This document shows positions 14,881 to 23,009 of a stretch of 32,007 nt of DNA, one piece after another (the stretch's first letter is position 1; each line of letters opens with the position of its first letter). Origin of the DNA: an uncultured Lachnospiraceae bacterium (GTDB lineage Bacteria > Bacillota > Clostridia > Lachnospirales > Lachnospiraceae); assembly GCA_910578795.1 (NCBI GenBank), contig CAJTSD010000041.1, forward strand, positions 1-32,007, read 5' to 3'. A program made the position numbers and the translations under genes. Below the pieces are notes generated by a model. It did not search any database. It was given only the letters and a program-made list of their open reading frames with translations, and had not been told where the DNA came from.

Positions 14881-15837
14881 TTACCTCTTTAACAGCCTGC
14901 CCACAAGCGAGCCCTCATCAACAACGGGATACTCCCGAATCGTAAACAAAATGCCGCGCGCAGGCGTCGTGATTTCCGACAGCACTTCGCCCGTTAAAGG
15001 ATTCACAATCCTGCCGACCAAATCCCCCGCCGAAAGCGTCGTCCAATGCTTTGCTTCCGGCACAAAAATCCCTGCCTTCGGCGCATTAAAAAAGACCACG
15101 CCGTCCGCACTGCCGTCCACAATCGGCTCCCGCACTGCATTGACCGCACCCTGCCAAATGCCAAGCGCCTTCATCGTATGCATCAATCCATCCGCAAGCT
15201 GCTCCCCGTACGCCTTGGTAATGCGCATGCCAACCCCCGCCTCCACGACAAGCGTCGGCGTTCCTGTACTGTTAAGGCTATACGCAAGCGTCGATTCCAA
15301 CACCGTGCTCGATGCGTGAACCCATACAAAATCGACATTCATATGGCGCGCAAGCGGCACAAGCGTATCGCAGTGCAGCTCGTTAATGCGGATTTGCGGG
15401 ATTTCCGTCAGATAAATATTGCTCGCGTGAATATCCACAACCAAATCCGCCCCCGACAATTCTTCCATAATTTTATGCGCCACGTATTCCGTCATGGCGC
15501 CGTCCCCACTCCCCGGAAAAATCCGGTTCATATCAAGGTCAAAGCCGGGAATGCCCCGCGTCATCGAATCAATGCCCATCGGGTTCATCGCAGGATACAC
15601 ATCAACAATCCCCGCAAGACATTCTGGGTGCTCTTTGATCCGCCGCAGCACCTCATAACAGACATACTGCCCCTCGAGTTCATCACCATGTATCCCCGTG
15701 ACAATGCCAATGCGTTTCAGCCCTGTTGTCGCACTGCCGTCTGGTGAAATTCTGTTTCTTTTGATATGCAAAGTTTCTCCAATCGGCAGCTTTACCCGAC
15801 AGATGGAACTGATTTCCGATTTTATTTTTTGCGCCAT
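14881..15837 (-). CDS. Succinylglutamate desuccinylase/aspartoacylase-family metallohydrolase (M14-like)
   Basis: A 318-residue zinc hydrolase of the AspA/AstE family, which cleaves acyl-amino acid amide bonds. The ligand motif TGIHGDE (His50, Glu53), VVDIHAS (His137), the catalytic Glu in LVVEAGVG (Glu199) and the substrate-binding NRIFPG (104-109) are all present. A C-terminal domain of about 90 residues follows (RIVNPLTGEVLSEITTPARG). The ATG at 15835-15837 has GGAGG at a spacing of six bases. It follows the transglutaminase-like gene by 24 bases, in the same operon as ATP-grasp and alpha-E genes. The real substrate is unknown; a product of the ATP-grasp ligase is a reasonable guess. Confidence 0.88.
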   Translation of the reverse strand: MAQKIKSEISSICRVKLPIGETLHIKRNRISPDGSATTGLKRIGIVTGIHGDELEGQYVCYEVLRRIKEHPECLAGIVDVYPAMNPMGIDSMTRGIPGFDLDMNRIFPGSGDGAMTEYVAHKIMEELSGADLVVDIHASNIYLTEIPQIRINELHCDTLVPLARHMNVDFVWVHASSTVLESTLAYSLNSTGTPTLVVEAGVGMRITKAYGEQLADGLMHTMKALGIWQGAVNAVREPIVDGSADGVVFFNAPKAGIFVPEAKHWTTLSAGDLVGRIVNPLTGEVLSEITTPARGILFTIREYPVVDEGSLVGRLLKR

Positions 15838-15861
15838 AGTAATCCTCCACACCCTTCTTCT

Positions 15862-16659
15862 CTATTCATCGGTAACAACCACACGAACCTGCTGCGTCTG
15901 TGTCCCCGCCCCGCAAAACGTGCCGCGGTTGACAATACAGTCCTGATAATCGCGCCCATGCGAAATCTTAATGTATGTATCGTCCGCCATTTTATCATTC
16001 GTCGGATCCATTCCGTACCACCGTTTGTCCGCACAGACCTCCACCCATGCGTGCGAATACCCCTCACCCTGCATCATACCGACAACATAACGGCTTGGAA
16101 TGTCCGCCATTCTGCACAGCGCAAGCATAATATGGGCGTAATCCTGACACACACCCTGCCTACTAGAAAACGCCTCCTCTGCAGTCGTGTGGATGTCCGT
16201 TACGCCTTGCACATACGTCATATCCTGATAAATCTGATGGTTCAGCCGCGCCGCAAATGCGTACGCACCCTCGCCCGCCCTCTGCCCGTTTTGCGCATAA
16301 TATGCCCTTAACGCATCGCCTGCCCTTGTGTACTGCGAGGCAAAACGGTACGGTGCAAGCGGCATTTGCGATTCCTGGCACAAAACCGCCGTTTTGCCTG
16401 CAAGCCTTGCCACACCGCACACCTCCACGCAAAATGCGCTGTGCGGCTGCGCAATCTCACCGTACACATATTGATTTCCGAAGCTGTCTACACCCTCCTG
16501 CAATGCGCACGCAGGCTCTAACGTAACCTTGCAGTCGGCAATCTGCTGCCGCGTATCCGACTGCGGTATCATGCGCAATGTGAACTGGTGTTTTTGCACC
16601 GGCTCCGAAAACACAAGCGACATGCGGTAGCAAAACCGCAGTGTCCTCTCTACCTGCAT
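15862..16659 (-). CDS. Transglutaminase-like cysteine protease-fold protein
   Basis: A 265-residue transglutaminase-like protein with the bacterial N-terminal beta domain (RMSLVFSEPVQKHQFTLRMI, about 12-31). The catalytic triad is visible: Cys171 in RQGVCQDYAH, His203 in GYSHAWVEV and Asp218 in GMDPTND. Such proteins usually cleave or form amide bonds; no signal peptide is present, so it is cytoplasmic. It lies between the alpha-E gene (28-base gap) and the AspA-like gene. The ATG at 16657-16659 agrees with the usual N-terminus of the family, although GGAGG is only two bases away; a GTG at 16668 is an alternative. Family members regularly occur with ATP-grasp and alpha-E genes. Confidence 0.85.
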   Translation of the reverse strand: MQVERTLRFCYRMSLVFSEPVQKHQFTLRMIPQSDTRQQIADCKVTLEPACALQEGVDSFGNQYVYGEIAQPHSAFCVEVCGVARLAGKTAVLCQESQMPLAPYRFASQYTRAGDALRAYYAQNGQRAGEGAYAFAARLNHQIYQDMTYVQGVTDIHTTAEEAFSSRQGVCQDYAHIMLALCRMADIPSRYVVGMMQGEGYSHAWVEVCADKRWYGMDPTNDKMADDTYIKISHGRDYQDCIVNRGTFCGAGTQTQQVRVVVTDE

Positions 16660-16687
16660 CTCCTCCACGCTCCGTTTCCAAGTCCTT

Positions 16688-17374
16688 TTAGATCTGTACA
16701 AGCGCCTCCACATCTTTGACAATCCTGCCGTAATCCACCACACAGGCGCAACCCTCGTCCATATGTTCAATCGCGTCCACAAGGCGTTCCATGCACTCCT
16801 TGCTATATGGCATACCGCTTCGCAGAAGCCGCGTGCGCATTCGGTGCAGCTCGCTTTTTAACTCCTTTGCGCCGATTTTCAGCCGCGCGTACAAATCAAT
16901 CCGTTCTATCCGCTTTCCTGCCTTAATGATATTGCGTGTCGTTTCGCTCTCAATAAAGTCATCCGCAATCCCCCAAAACGCAAGGATATTATCCTCCACA
17001 TTCTGTAATTCCAAAAGCGGCGCCCGCGAAATTTTCGCCTTGTTAATCGCATAAATCGCTAACTGTATGTACGAAAGTGTCTCACTGCCAAGCTCCTCCC
17101 GCAGCACAATCGCGTTGTCATAGGCGCGCATCAGATTGCTTAAAATTGAATTGGGATCGGTTTCATCAAAGCCGTAACGTTGGTTAAAATCCTCCTTGTT
17201 TTGGTAAATATTCGGGATTTCCAGCATCCTGCAAAAATCCGCGTAATTTTCCCCAATGTCATCAATCATGTCGTCATAGCACTTTGCGTAAAGCCGAATG
17301 GTTGTGTAAACCCGCTCGGAATACCGCCCGAGCCAGTAAAGCCTGTTAGTCTGTTCTAACGAGATAATACCCAT
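16688..17374 (-). CDS. Alpha-E domain protein (DUF403)
   Basis: A 228-residue alpha-helical protein of the alpha-E family. The N-terminus ISLEQTNRLYWLGRYSERVY is the family signature, and the helical core has VEDNILAFWGIADDFIESET followed by RNIIKAGKRIERIDLYARL (about 126-165). Proteobacterial versions are about 310 residues, so this is the short form. Its biochemical role is not known; it is almost always encoded with a circularly permuted ATP-grasp protein and a transglutaminase-like protein. It overlaps the end of the ATP-grasp gene by 19 bases, which indicates coupled translation. The ATG follows AAGGA closely. Confidence 0.85.
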   Translation of the reverse strand: MGIISLEQTNRLYWLGRYSERVYTTIRLYAKCYDDMIDDIGENYADFCRMLEIPNIYQNKEDFNQRYGFDETDPNSILSNLMRAYDNAIVLREELGSETLSYIQLAIYAINKAKISRAPLLELQNVEDNILAFWGIADDFIESETTRNIIKAGKRIERIDLYARLKIGAKELKSELHRMRTRLLRSGMPYSKECMERLVDAIEHMDEGCACVVDYGRIVKDVEALVQI

Positions 17375-18675
17375 GTGTCCTTAAATCCTCCTCCCTGCGA
17401 TGAATTGACGATAAACGAATCCGGATTGCGCGAAAACCGTGTCAGACCGCTCTTCCACACATGTGGTTCGTCCGCCATCAGCACAAACGCACGCAAATCC
17501 GCCTTGCGCTCCACAACTACACCGTTGTCCTGTATCTCCAAATCCTGAAAATCAATCACTTCCTGCGCGATAAAACGGCGCGGCTCCCGTTTTAATAATG
17601 CGATAAAATCCGCCTTCTGCGCCTTCGTCATACTGCTGCCAAACACAACGCCGTAACCGCCCGCCTCCGCCACGTCTTTGAGCACCAGCTTGTCAAAATG
17701 CGCAAGCACATACGCCATATCCGTCTTGTAAAACGGCAAATATGTCGGCGCGTTCGACAAGACCGGTTCCTCACCGAGATAATATTTCACCATTTTCGGC
17801 ACGAAATAATAAATCCCCTTATCGTCCGCAATGCCGTTTCCGATTGCATTAAGCAGCGCGATATTTCCCTTGCGGTACACATCAAAAATATGCGGTATCC
17901 CGATGACCGATTCCGGATTAAAATGCATCGGGTCAAGGTATTCGTCGGAAATCCTCCGGTATACTGCACCCACACGCTCCTTTTTGCCCTTGTAATCCAC
18001 ATAGTAGAGCTTATCATTCTCCACCAACAGCTCACTGCCGTTCACTAAATGCGCGCCCGTCTTTTCCGCAAAATAGGAATGCTCAAAATAAGCGGCATTG
18101 TATCTGCCCGGCGTTAAAATGACCGTGTGTCCCTCAACGTTTACATAATCCATCGTTTTTCGCAAAAGCTGCGCATAATTCCTGTTATCCTCAAGCAGAT
18201 TGTCCCGAAACGTTTTCGGGCTGCTTCTCCTGCACAAATCCCTTGCAATCATCGGATAGGACGCGCCGGAGGGCACCCGCAGGTTATCCTCGAGAATATA
18301 CCATTCCCCGTCCTTCCCTTTTACAAGGTCAATTCCCGATATATGCGAATAAATCCTTTTTGCAGGCGTTACCCCCTCGCATTCCGGCATATATCCGCTC
18401 GACGCAAAAATAAAATCCTCCGGTATGACCTTGTCTTTCACAATCTTTTTTTCGTGGTAAATGTCGTCCAAAAACAGATTGAGCGCCATCACCCGCTGCT
18501 TTAACCCCCGTTCGAGATAATCAAACTCCGCCTTTTGAATTACGCGTGGTATGGCGTCAAACGGGAATAGCTGTTCCTGAAACGTATTATTTTTATAAAT
18601 ACCGAATTTCACACCATATCGTGCCAACAGCCTGTTCACATGCTCCGTGTTGTCAAGTAAATCCATTTCATACAT
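17356..18675 (-). CDS. Circularly permuted ATP-grasp ligase (CP_ATPgrasp, DUF404/407)
   Basis: A 439-residue circularly permuted ATP-grasp protein. Recognisable blocks are FPFDAIPRVIQKAEFDYLERG (split; about 40-60), SGIDLVKGKDGEWYILEDNL then RVPSGASYPM (about 115-145), VILTPGRYNAAYFEHSYFAE (about 185-205), VGAVYRRISDEYLDP (about 235-250), LNAIGNGIADDKGIYYFVPK (about 275-295) and LKDVAEAGGYGVVFG (about 335-350). ATP-grasp enzymes join a carboxylate to an amine through acyl phosphate. Work on amidoligases predicted that this family makes peptide-like products. The ATG at 18673-18675 or the GTG at 18684 is the likely start; earlier in-frame starts would pass through a terminator. It is the first gene of a five-gene operon. 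Confidence 0.88.
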   Translation of the reverse strand: MYEMDLLDNTEHVNRLLARYGVKFGIYKNNTFQEQLFPFDAIPRVIQKAEFDYLERGLKQRVMALNLFLDDIYHEKKIVKDKVIPEDFIFASSGYMPECEGVTPAKRIYSHISGIDLVKGKDGEWYILEDNLRVPSGASYPMIARDLCRRSSPKTFRDNLLEDNRNYAQLLRKTMDYVNVEGHTVILTPGRYNAAYFEHSYFAEKTGAHLVNGSELLVENDKLYYVDYKGKKERVGAVYRRISDEYLDPMHFNPESVIGIPHIFDVYRKGNIALLNAIGNGIADDKGIYYFVPKMVKYYLGEEPVLSNAPTYLPFYKTDMAYVLAHFDKLVLKDVAEAGGYGVVFGSSMTKAQKADFIALLKREPRRFIAQEVIDFQDLEIQDNGVVVERKADLRAFVLMADEPHVWKSGLTRFSRNPDSFIVNSSQGGGFKDTWVLSR

Positions 18676-18786
18676 AACGTTCACGTACCTTTCCTTGTGT
18701 AGGGCGTTTTTTGCGCACATTTTCTCCTGTCTGTGATCCGGACGTCCGTCATCTTGCTGACCTGTTTCCGTCGGACGCCCGAGTAC

Positions 18787-18821
18787 AAAAAAAGGGCGCC
18801 CTGCCTGCGCAGAACGCCTTT
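18787..18821 (-). terminator. Leader terminator upstream of the ATP-grasp operon
   Basis: GGCGCCCTGC (18795-18804) pairs over ten positions, including two G-U pairs, with GCAGAACGCC (18809-18818). Seven U residues follow on the minus strand (A run at 18787-18793). It lies only about 20 bases after the predicted start of transcription, so it is an attenuator or the end of a very short RNA. A second imperfect hairpin, GGCGTCCG/CGGACGTCC, lies just downstream. Confidence 0.75.
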
Positions 18822-18844
18822 GTTCAACCAATAAGTATAATATC

Positions 18845-18872
18845 AGTTTACACGAAATATTTTGTTTGTCAA
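18845..18872 (-). promoter_or_regulatory. Sigma-A-type promoter upstream of the leader terminator
   Basis: Minus strand TTGACA (18867-18872, perfect), a 16-base spacer, then TAAACT (18845-18850). It lies in the gap behind the FlxA-like gene. Confidence 0.65.
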
Positions 18873-18934
18873 CAAGTTTTGCAAAATTTAGCAAACTTTG
18901 TTAAAAATATGGCAAAAAGATAGCAAAAAACGGA

Positions 18935-19798
18935 TTAAATTCTCACATCTACATTGCTTCCGATTGCTGCCGTCTGTTTTTCCGGTTCCGATACGGGCGT
19001 TGTCTTTTCCTGCGTCTGCGTCACAGTGACAGGCTCCGCTGCTGCCTCAGGCACGCCTTCGGCAAAAATGCCTGCCGCTGCGCTGTCTTGGTCTGTTTCG
19101 CCCGCTTCATCGGCCTTTGCGCCGTGATCCCCGTCCGTCTTATCCGTCTTTTTGTGCGTCTTGTTGCCTGTGCCGCTCTCCGCATTTGCCTTGCTGACTT
19201 CGTCCTGCACCTCTGCAAGCAGCGACATCTGCGACGCCGTCGCTGCCTTTGCCTTCTGCTCTAAGCCTTCCACATCGTCCCATTTGCTGCTGATTGCCAC
19301 GCTGTCGTCCGCCGTGCGCGTGGAGCTGCCGCCGTCACGCTTGATTTCCAAACGCTTAATGTCAGCGCCGTTTTGCATTTCGTTTGCCGTGCCGCCCTGC
19401 TGCTTTGCCAGCTTGAGCGAGCCTTCCGCCGAAATCATCGCCTGCATACTGCCCTTTGACAAGCCACCCGCCTCGTCGTCCTTGTCCTTCCTCGGCTTGC
19501 GCTGCGCCTGTTTTTCCCGCTTTTCCTCCTGCACCTTCCTGCGCTCCTCCATCTGATGCTGGCGAAGCTGCATATTCAGGTCGCTAATCTGTTTTTGGAG
19601 CTCCTGACGCTTTTTCATCTTCATCTCACTGGTCATTTCTTCCTTACCCGAGAGTTCCTGAAGCTGCTTTTGCGCCTCCATAATCTGCTTTTGCAGGCTC
19701 TTGCTATAAGCGTCTGTACCGCCGCTGTTCATGCTGACGGCGTTCGTGCCAAAGCCCGCATTTGCGCCCCCGTTTCCACCAATTCCGCCTATGGTCAT
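18935..19798 (-). CDS. FlxA-like coiled-coil protein
   Basis: A 287-residue protein. The N-terminus is Gly/Asn-rich (MTIGGIGGNGGANAGFG). A FlxA-like coiled coil follows (about 30-100) with SKSLQKQIMEAQKQLQELSG and QELQKQISDLNMQLRQHQME. A basic RKPRKDKDDE segment and a low-complexity C-terminal half rich in Ala, Glu, Thr and Gly complete it. It has no signal peptide. FlxA of Escherichia coli is transcribed by the flagellar sigma factor, but its function is unclear; I did not find a sigma-28 element here. The ATG has AAGGAGG seven bases upstream. Its leader shares an element with galK. The style resembles the coiled-coil trio at 6756-9336, which suggests related roles. Confidence 0.75.
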   Translation of the reverse strand: MTIGGIGGNGGANAGFGTNAVSMNSGGTDAYSKSLQKQIMEAQKQLQELSGKEEMTSEMKMKKRQELQKQISDLNMQLRQHQMEERRKVQEEKREKQAQRKPRKDKDDEAGGLSKGSMQAMISAEGSLKLAKQQGGTANEMQNGADIKRLEIKRDGGSSTRTADDSVAISSKWDDVEGLEQKAKAATASQMSLLAEVQDEVSKANAESGTGNKTHKKTDKTDGDHGAKADEAGETDQDSAAAGIFAEGVPEAAAEPVTVTQTQEKTTPVSEPEKQTAAIGSNVDVRI

Positions 19799-19805
19799 AG
19801 CTATC

Positions 19806-19880
19806 CCTCCTTGTTTTTCCGAAGGAAAAATGCGACTGCAATTCCTGCGTAATATCAGGAGCAGAGGGATTTTCCTTCTT
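19806..19880 (-). repeat. Leader element shared with galK, copy 2
   Basis: It carries the 22-base match to the galK leader (19815-19836) and the 10-base match GGAGCAGAGG (19858-19867); the spacer between them is about ten bases longer than in copy 1. The TTTTTCC/GGAAAAA hairpin ends next to the ribosome site. Confidence 0.55.
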
Positions 19881-20007
19881 TTCCTTTTTTTGCAGAAAAC
19901 GGATTTTTCATAAAAACCCGTATCTGTAAGGTATTTCGGAGGTCTGTTTTTGCGTCTGAACCGATTTGTTGTGAACGGGAGTTTTTTTGTTGTAAGCCTG
20001 ATATTTT

Positions 20008-21366
20008 CTACTGTACAAGTAAAACACTCAGCTTAAACAATCCGTCCGCGCATTCAATCATTATATCACCGCAATATTTCTGCGCCACGCGTTTAATATT
20101 TTGCAGACCATAGCCGTGTCCTTCTCTTGTTTCTCCCTGCATTGTCTGCTCCCCGTCAAAGCTGTTTTCAATTTCCAGCATATACATATCATTTCTCATA
20201 TAGGATCGTACCCTGATTTCCCTGCGCGTTTTTGCAGCCTGCCCTGCCGCCCTGATTGCATTGTCAAGTGCATTGTTCAAAATCACGCTGATGTCAAATG
20301 CATTTATTTTTTCACTATTAGGATAGTGAAAATCACAGACAAACAAAATGCCCTGTTCCTGTGCCTCCTGCTTGCGCTCGGAAAGAATAACATCCGTCAC
20401 GGGATTGCCACTTTTCACCTCGTTATCCGACACGCACAGTGTCCGCTTCAGCGTATCCATGTACTCGCCCGCCGCCGCGCTCTCCCCTGTTTCATAAAGT
20501 GCCTCCAACGTTGTAATATGATTTCCCATATCATGGCGCAGCCCCCGAATCTCCGTGTATAGGCGCTCCACCTTCCCGATATGATGTTTCATGCTCTCAA
20601 TCTGCGTATGCAGCAGCTCCTTCTGCCTTGCCTCCTCCTGCCTCTCCAAAATGCTCTGATACAGCACAATCAACACGATAATTGTGCCAAGCGATACGAG
20701 GTAATAGCAAAGACTCATAAGATTAAACTGCGTGGATACCTCCGACATCGCATAGCCTGTATCCGCCTTATAATTAAAGTCATAAAATTTCAACATGGCA
20801 TACCCGACAAGTCCCGACATGGAAGGCAGCATCAGCAGCGCAAACTCATTCCTCCTCATCTCCCTGTCACGGTATTTATATGCCTTTTTAACAAGCCATG
20901 CAACCATAAAAAGCAGCGCAGCGTCAGCCAAATCATCAACCGCAAGCGTAATAACATGCATCTGATACTGCAGCATCAGGTTTTCACTAAAATCCGGCAA
21001 TTCAATGCTTATTTTGTTCATCCAAATGTACAGACAGTTCCCGGTTGCCATCACAAGCCAGCGGACACTGAAAAACGTCATGCCAAGAAAGACTTTCTGC
21101 AAAACCCGTTTCCTGTCAAACGCGTACAGCACAAGAAGCCCTGCAAATGTACTCAAACCATATACAGTAACATTGCCAATTACTACAACAGGAATGTAAT
21201 ATAAAACCACAAGCATCGCAAAATAAGCTGTCCCCGCCGCAAGCGCCGCCCTTTTTCGCTCTACAAACGGCCTGCAAAAACAGGCAAACGCCGCTCCATA
21301 AATGATGCTTATCAGGGTTGTATGTATGATGCTTACCAATTCATAAAGGCGTTCCAAATCTGCCAT
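20008..21366 (-). CDS. AgrC-like GHKL sensor histidine kinase
   Basis: A 452-residue membrane kinase. About six hydrophobic helices fill residues 1-240. A coiled linker (ERQEEARQKELLHTQIESMK) leads to the histidine motif RGLRHDMGNHITTLEALYE (about 276-294). The ATPase domain shows the N box ILNNALDNAIRAAGQ (about 365-379) and the G box GHGYGLQNIKRVAQ (about 421-434). Kinases of this type pair with LytTR regulators and often detect peptides. The ATG at 21364-21366 has GGAGG ten bases upstream; a TTG at 21384 is inside the ribosome site. It follows the regulator gene by 19 bases. I see no precursor peptide gene beside it, so the signal is unknown. Confidence 0.9.
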   Translation of the reverse strand: MADLERLYELVSIIHTTLISIIYGAAFACFCRPFVERKRAALAAGTAYFAMLVVLYYIPVVVIGNVTVYGLSTFAGLLVLYAFDRKRVLQKVFLGMTFFSVRWLVMATGNCLYIWMNKISIELPDFSENLMLQYQMHVITLAVDDLADAALLFMVAWLVKKAYKYRDREMRRNEFALLMLPSMSGLVGYAMLKFYDFNYKADTGYAMSEVSTQFNLMSLCYYLVSLGTIIVLIVLYQSILERQEEARQKELLHTQIESMKHHIGKVERLYTEIRGLRHDMGNHITTLEALYETGESAAAGEYMDTLKRTLCVSDNEVKSGNPVTDVILSERKQEAQEQGILFVCDFHYPNSEKINAFDISVILNNALDNAIRAAGQAAKTRREIRVRSYMRNDMYMLEIENSFDGEQTMQGETREGHGYGLQNIKRVAQKYCGDIMIECADGLFKLSVLLVQ

Positions 21367-21385
21367 ATACGCTTTTCCTCCCAAA

Positions 21386-22135
21386 TTAGCCGTGTTCTTT
21401 GCACGTCCGTTTTATATACGTCATATATGCCTTTACAAATCCCGCGTAATTGTGTTTTGCCATCATCACCTGACCGCCCTGCAAAAATATGACACTGCTG
21501 TCATATTTTATGACATATTTTAAATTGACAAGATACGAGCGGTGCGGTCTGTAAAAATCCGCGCCAAGCTCGTCCTCAAGGATCTTAAGCTTTCCATAAT
21601 ATTCAATGCTCTCCGACGTCGTATGCAGCACCACCTTGCGGTTAAAAACCTCCGCGTAAACAATATCCGACACCTTTACCGAAGTATGTACCCCTCCGCT
21701 TTTGACTGCAATGCGCCGTGCGTCAGCTGTATCCAAATCCGTATCCTGCGTATGGTGCTTTTCCTGCACAAGCTGATTTGCTGCTTTGTGCAAAACGTCC
21801 GCAAGCTTTTTGTCAGAAACAGGCTTTACCAAATAGTGGAAAGCACCTACGTCAAAAGCGTCAAATACGTAATCAGCATACGCCGTGATAAAAATCAAAA
21901 TCGTTTTCCATCCGATACTGCGCAGCTTTCGCGCAAGCTCCATGCCATCCATACGGCTCATTTGGATATCGAGCAGCAGAATATCCGGCGCACACTTCGG
22001 CTTCTGTTTCGCCGCCTGCCAAAGTGTATCTGCATCATAGTAGCTTTTTATGAACGCGTTTTGATAAATGGTCCTTACTTTTTCTTCTAAATATCCGCAG
22101 ATTTTCCGGTCATCGTCACAGATTGCAATATTCAT
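21386..22135 (-). CDS. LytTR-family response regulator (AgrA/LytR type)
   Basis: A 249-residue regulator. The receiver domain (1-120) has the acidic pocket ICDDD (5-9), the phosphorylated Asp56 in DILLLDIQMSRMDG, the conserved Thr in IFITAYADY and the Lys in HYLVKPVS. A Gln/His/Asp-rich linker leads to a LytTR DNA-binding domain (about 140-245) with VYAEVFNRKVVLHT and FYRPHRSYLVNLKYVIKYDS. The ATG at 22133-22135 has GAGAGG seven bases upstream. It is co-transcribed with the kinase. A weak promoter (TTGACG, 17 bases, TAAGCT) may lie near 22183-22211. Confidence 0.92.
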   Translation of the reverse strand: MNIAICDDDRKICGYLEEKVRTIYQNAFIKSYYDADTLWQAAKQKPKCAPDILLLDIQMSRMDGMELARKLRSIGWKTILIFITAYADYVFDAFDVGAFHYLVKPVSDKKLADVLHKAANQLVQEKHHTQDTDLDTADARRIAVKSGGVHTSVKVSDIVYAEVFNRKVVLHTTSESIEYYGKLKILEDELGADFYRPHRSYLVNLKYVIKYDSSVIFLQGGQVMMAKHNYAGFVKAYMTYIKRTCKEHG

Positions 22136-22221
22136 ATGCTTTCCTCTCAATTTTCACCATAATTCATATTTTGTTATGCGTAGCTTAACATTTCATGATA
22201 TTTACGTCAACTGCATATTCC

Positions 22222-22262
22222 ATAAAAGAAGATGGAATCCATTCCCACGAATCCCATCTTTC
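22222..22262 (-). terminator. Terminator after nth
   Basis: AAGATGGAA (22229-22237) pairs with TCCCATCTT (22252-22260), allowing one G-U pair. CTTTTAT follows on the minus strand. Confidence 0.7.
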
Positions 22263-22268
22263 CTTATT

Positions 22269-22928
22269 TTATATTATTTTTTTACAAATATCATTCAAAC
22301 AACACTTCTCGCAATACGGCTTCGTGCGTGCCGTGCAGACCTCGCGCCCGTGGTCCACCAGCCTGTGGCAGAAATCACTCCCCTCCTCGGGCGGAATAAT
22401 CTCCCACAGTGCCATTTCCACCTTCTTCGGCTCCTTCATCCCGTCCACAAGCCCAATCCGGTTTGTCAGACGAATACAATGCGTATCCGTCACAATCGCA
22501 GGCTTTCCAAACACATCTCCCATAATCAGGTTCGCGCTCTTTCTTCCCACACCGGGCAACTCCAAAAGCTTGTCAAAATCGTCGGGAACCTTATCATCAT
22601 ATTTCTCATGCAGCATCTGCATACATGCACTGATGTCGCGCGCCTTACTGTGTCCAAGACCGCAGGGCTTTACAATCTCCTCAATCTCCGACACCTGCGC
22701 CGCCGCCAAAGCCGCAACCGTCGGAAACTTCTCATATAATCCCTGAACCACCACATTCACGCGCGCGTCCGTACACTGCGCCGCAAGCCGCACGCTCACC
22801 AAAAGCTTCCAAGCCTCATTATAATCAAGCGTACAGTCGGAATGCGGATATTCCTGTTTCAGACGCGCAATCACTTCCAATGCAAGCGTTTTTTTTTCCT
22901 TCGTTTTTTTGCTCTCTTTCATTAACAC
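22269..22928 (-). CDS. nth: Endonuclease III (DNA glycosylase/AP lyase)
   Basis: A 219-residue base-excision repair enzyme that removes oxidised pyrimidines and cuts at abasic sites. SVRLAAQCTDARVN (about 44-57) and the helix-hairpin-helix LPGVGRKSANLI (with the catalytic Lys, about 124-135) are visible, as is the catalytic Asp in VTDTH. The C-terminal iron-sulphur cysteines are in CTARTKPYCEKCCLNDIC; the first spacing is seven residues, against six in Escherichia coli Nth. The GTG start at 22928 has GGAG at a spacing of five bases; an ATG two codons later is an alternative. It lies 77 bases after aspS, separated by a repeat element. Confidence 0.93.
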   Translation of the reverse strand: MLMKESKKTKEKKTLALEVIARLKQEYPHSDCTLDYNEAWKLLVSVRLAAQCTDARVNVVVQGLYEKFPTVAALAAAQVSEIEEIVKPCGLGHSKARDISACMQMLHEKYDDKVPDDFDKLLELPGVGRKSANLIMGDVFGKPAIVTDTHCIRLTNRIGLVDGMKEPKKVEMALWEIIPPEEGSDFCHRLVDHGREVCTARTKPYCEKCCLNDICKKII

Positions 22929-22953
22929 AAAATCTCCATGCTATCAATAAACT

Positions 22954-23009
22954 GCGAATTTGTGCCCTTGCACAAATTTGCCAAAGCTGAAAGATTTCTA
23001 ATCTTTCAG
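22954..23009. repeat. Two-hairpin element, copy B
   Basis: GCGAATTTGTGC/GCACAAATTTGC (22954-22965, 22970-22981) and CTGAAAGATT/AATCTTTCAG (22987-22996, 23000-23009). The aspS stop codon lies inside the second stem. Confidence 0.65.

Noticed and set aside
13780..18500. Long open frames on the plus strand opposite the M14, transglutaminase and ATP-grasp genes
   Set aside because: They lie opposite recognised genes, have no ribosome sites and give peptides rich in His, Arg and Pro, as expected for antisense reading.
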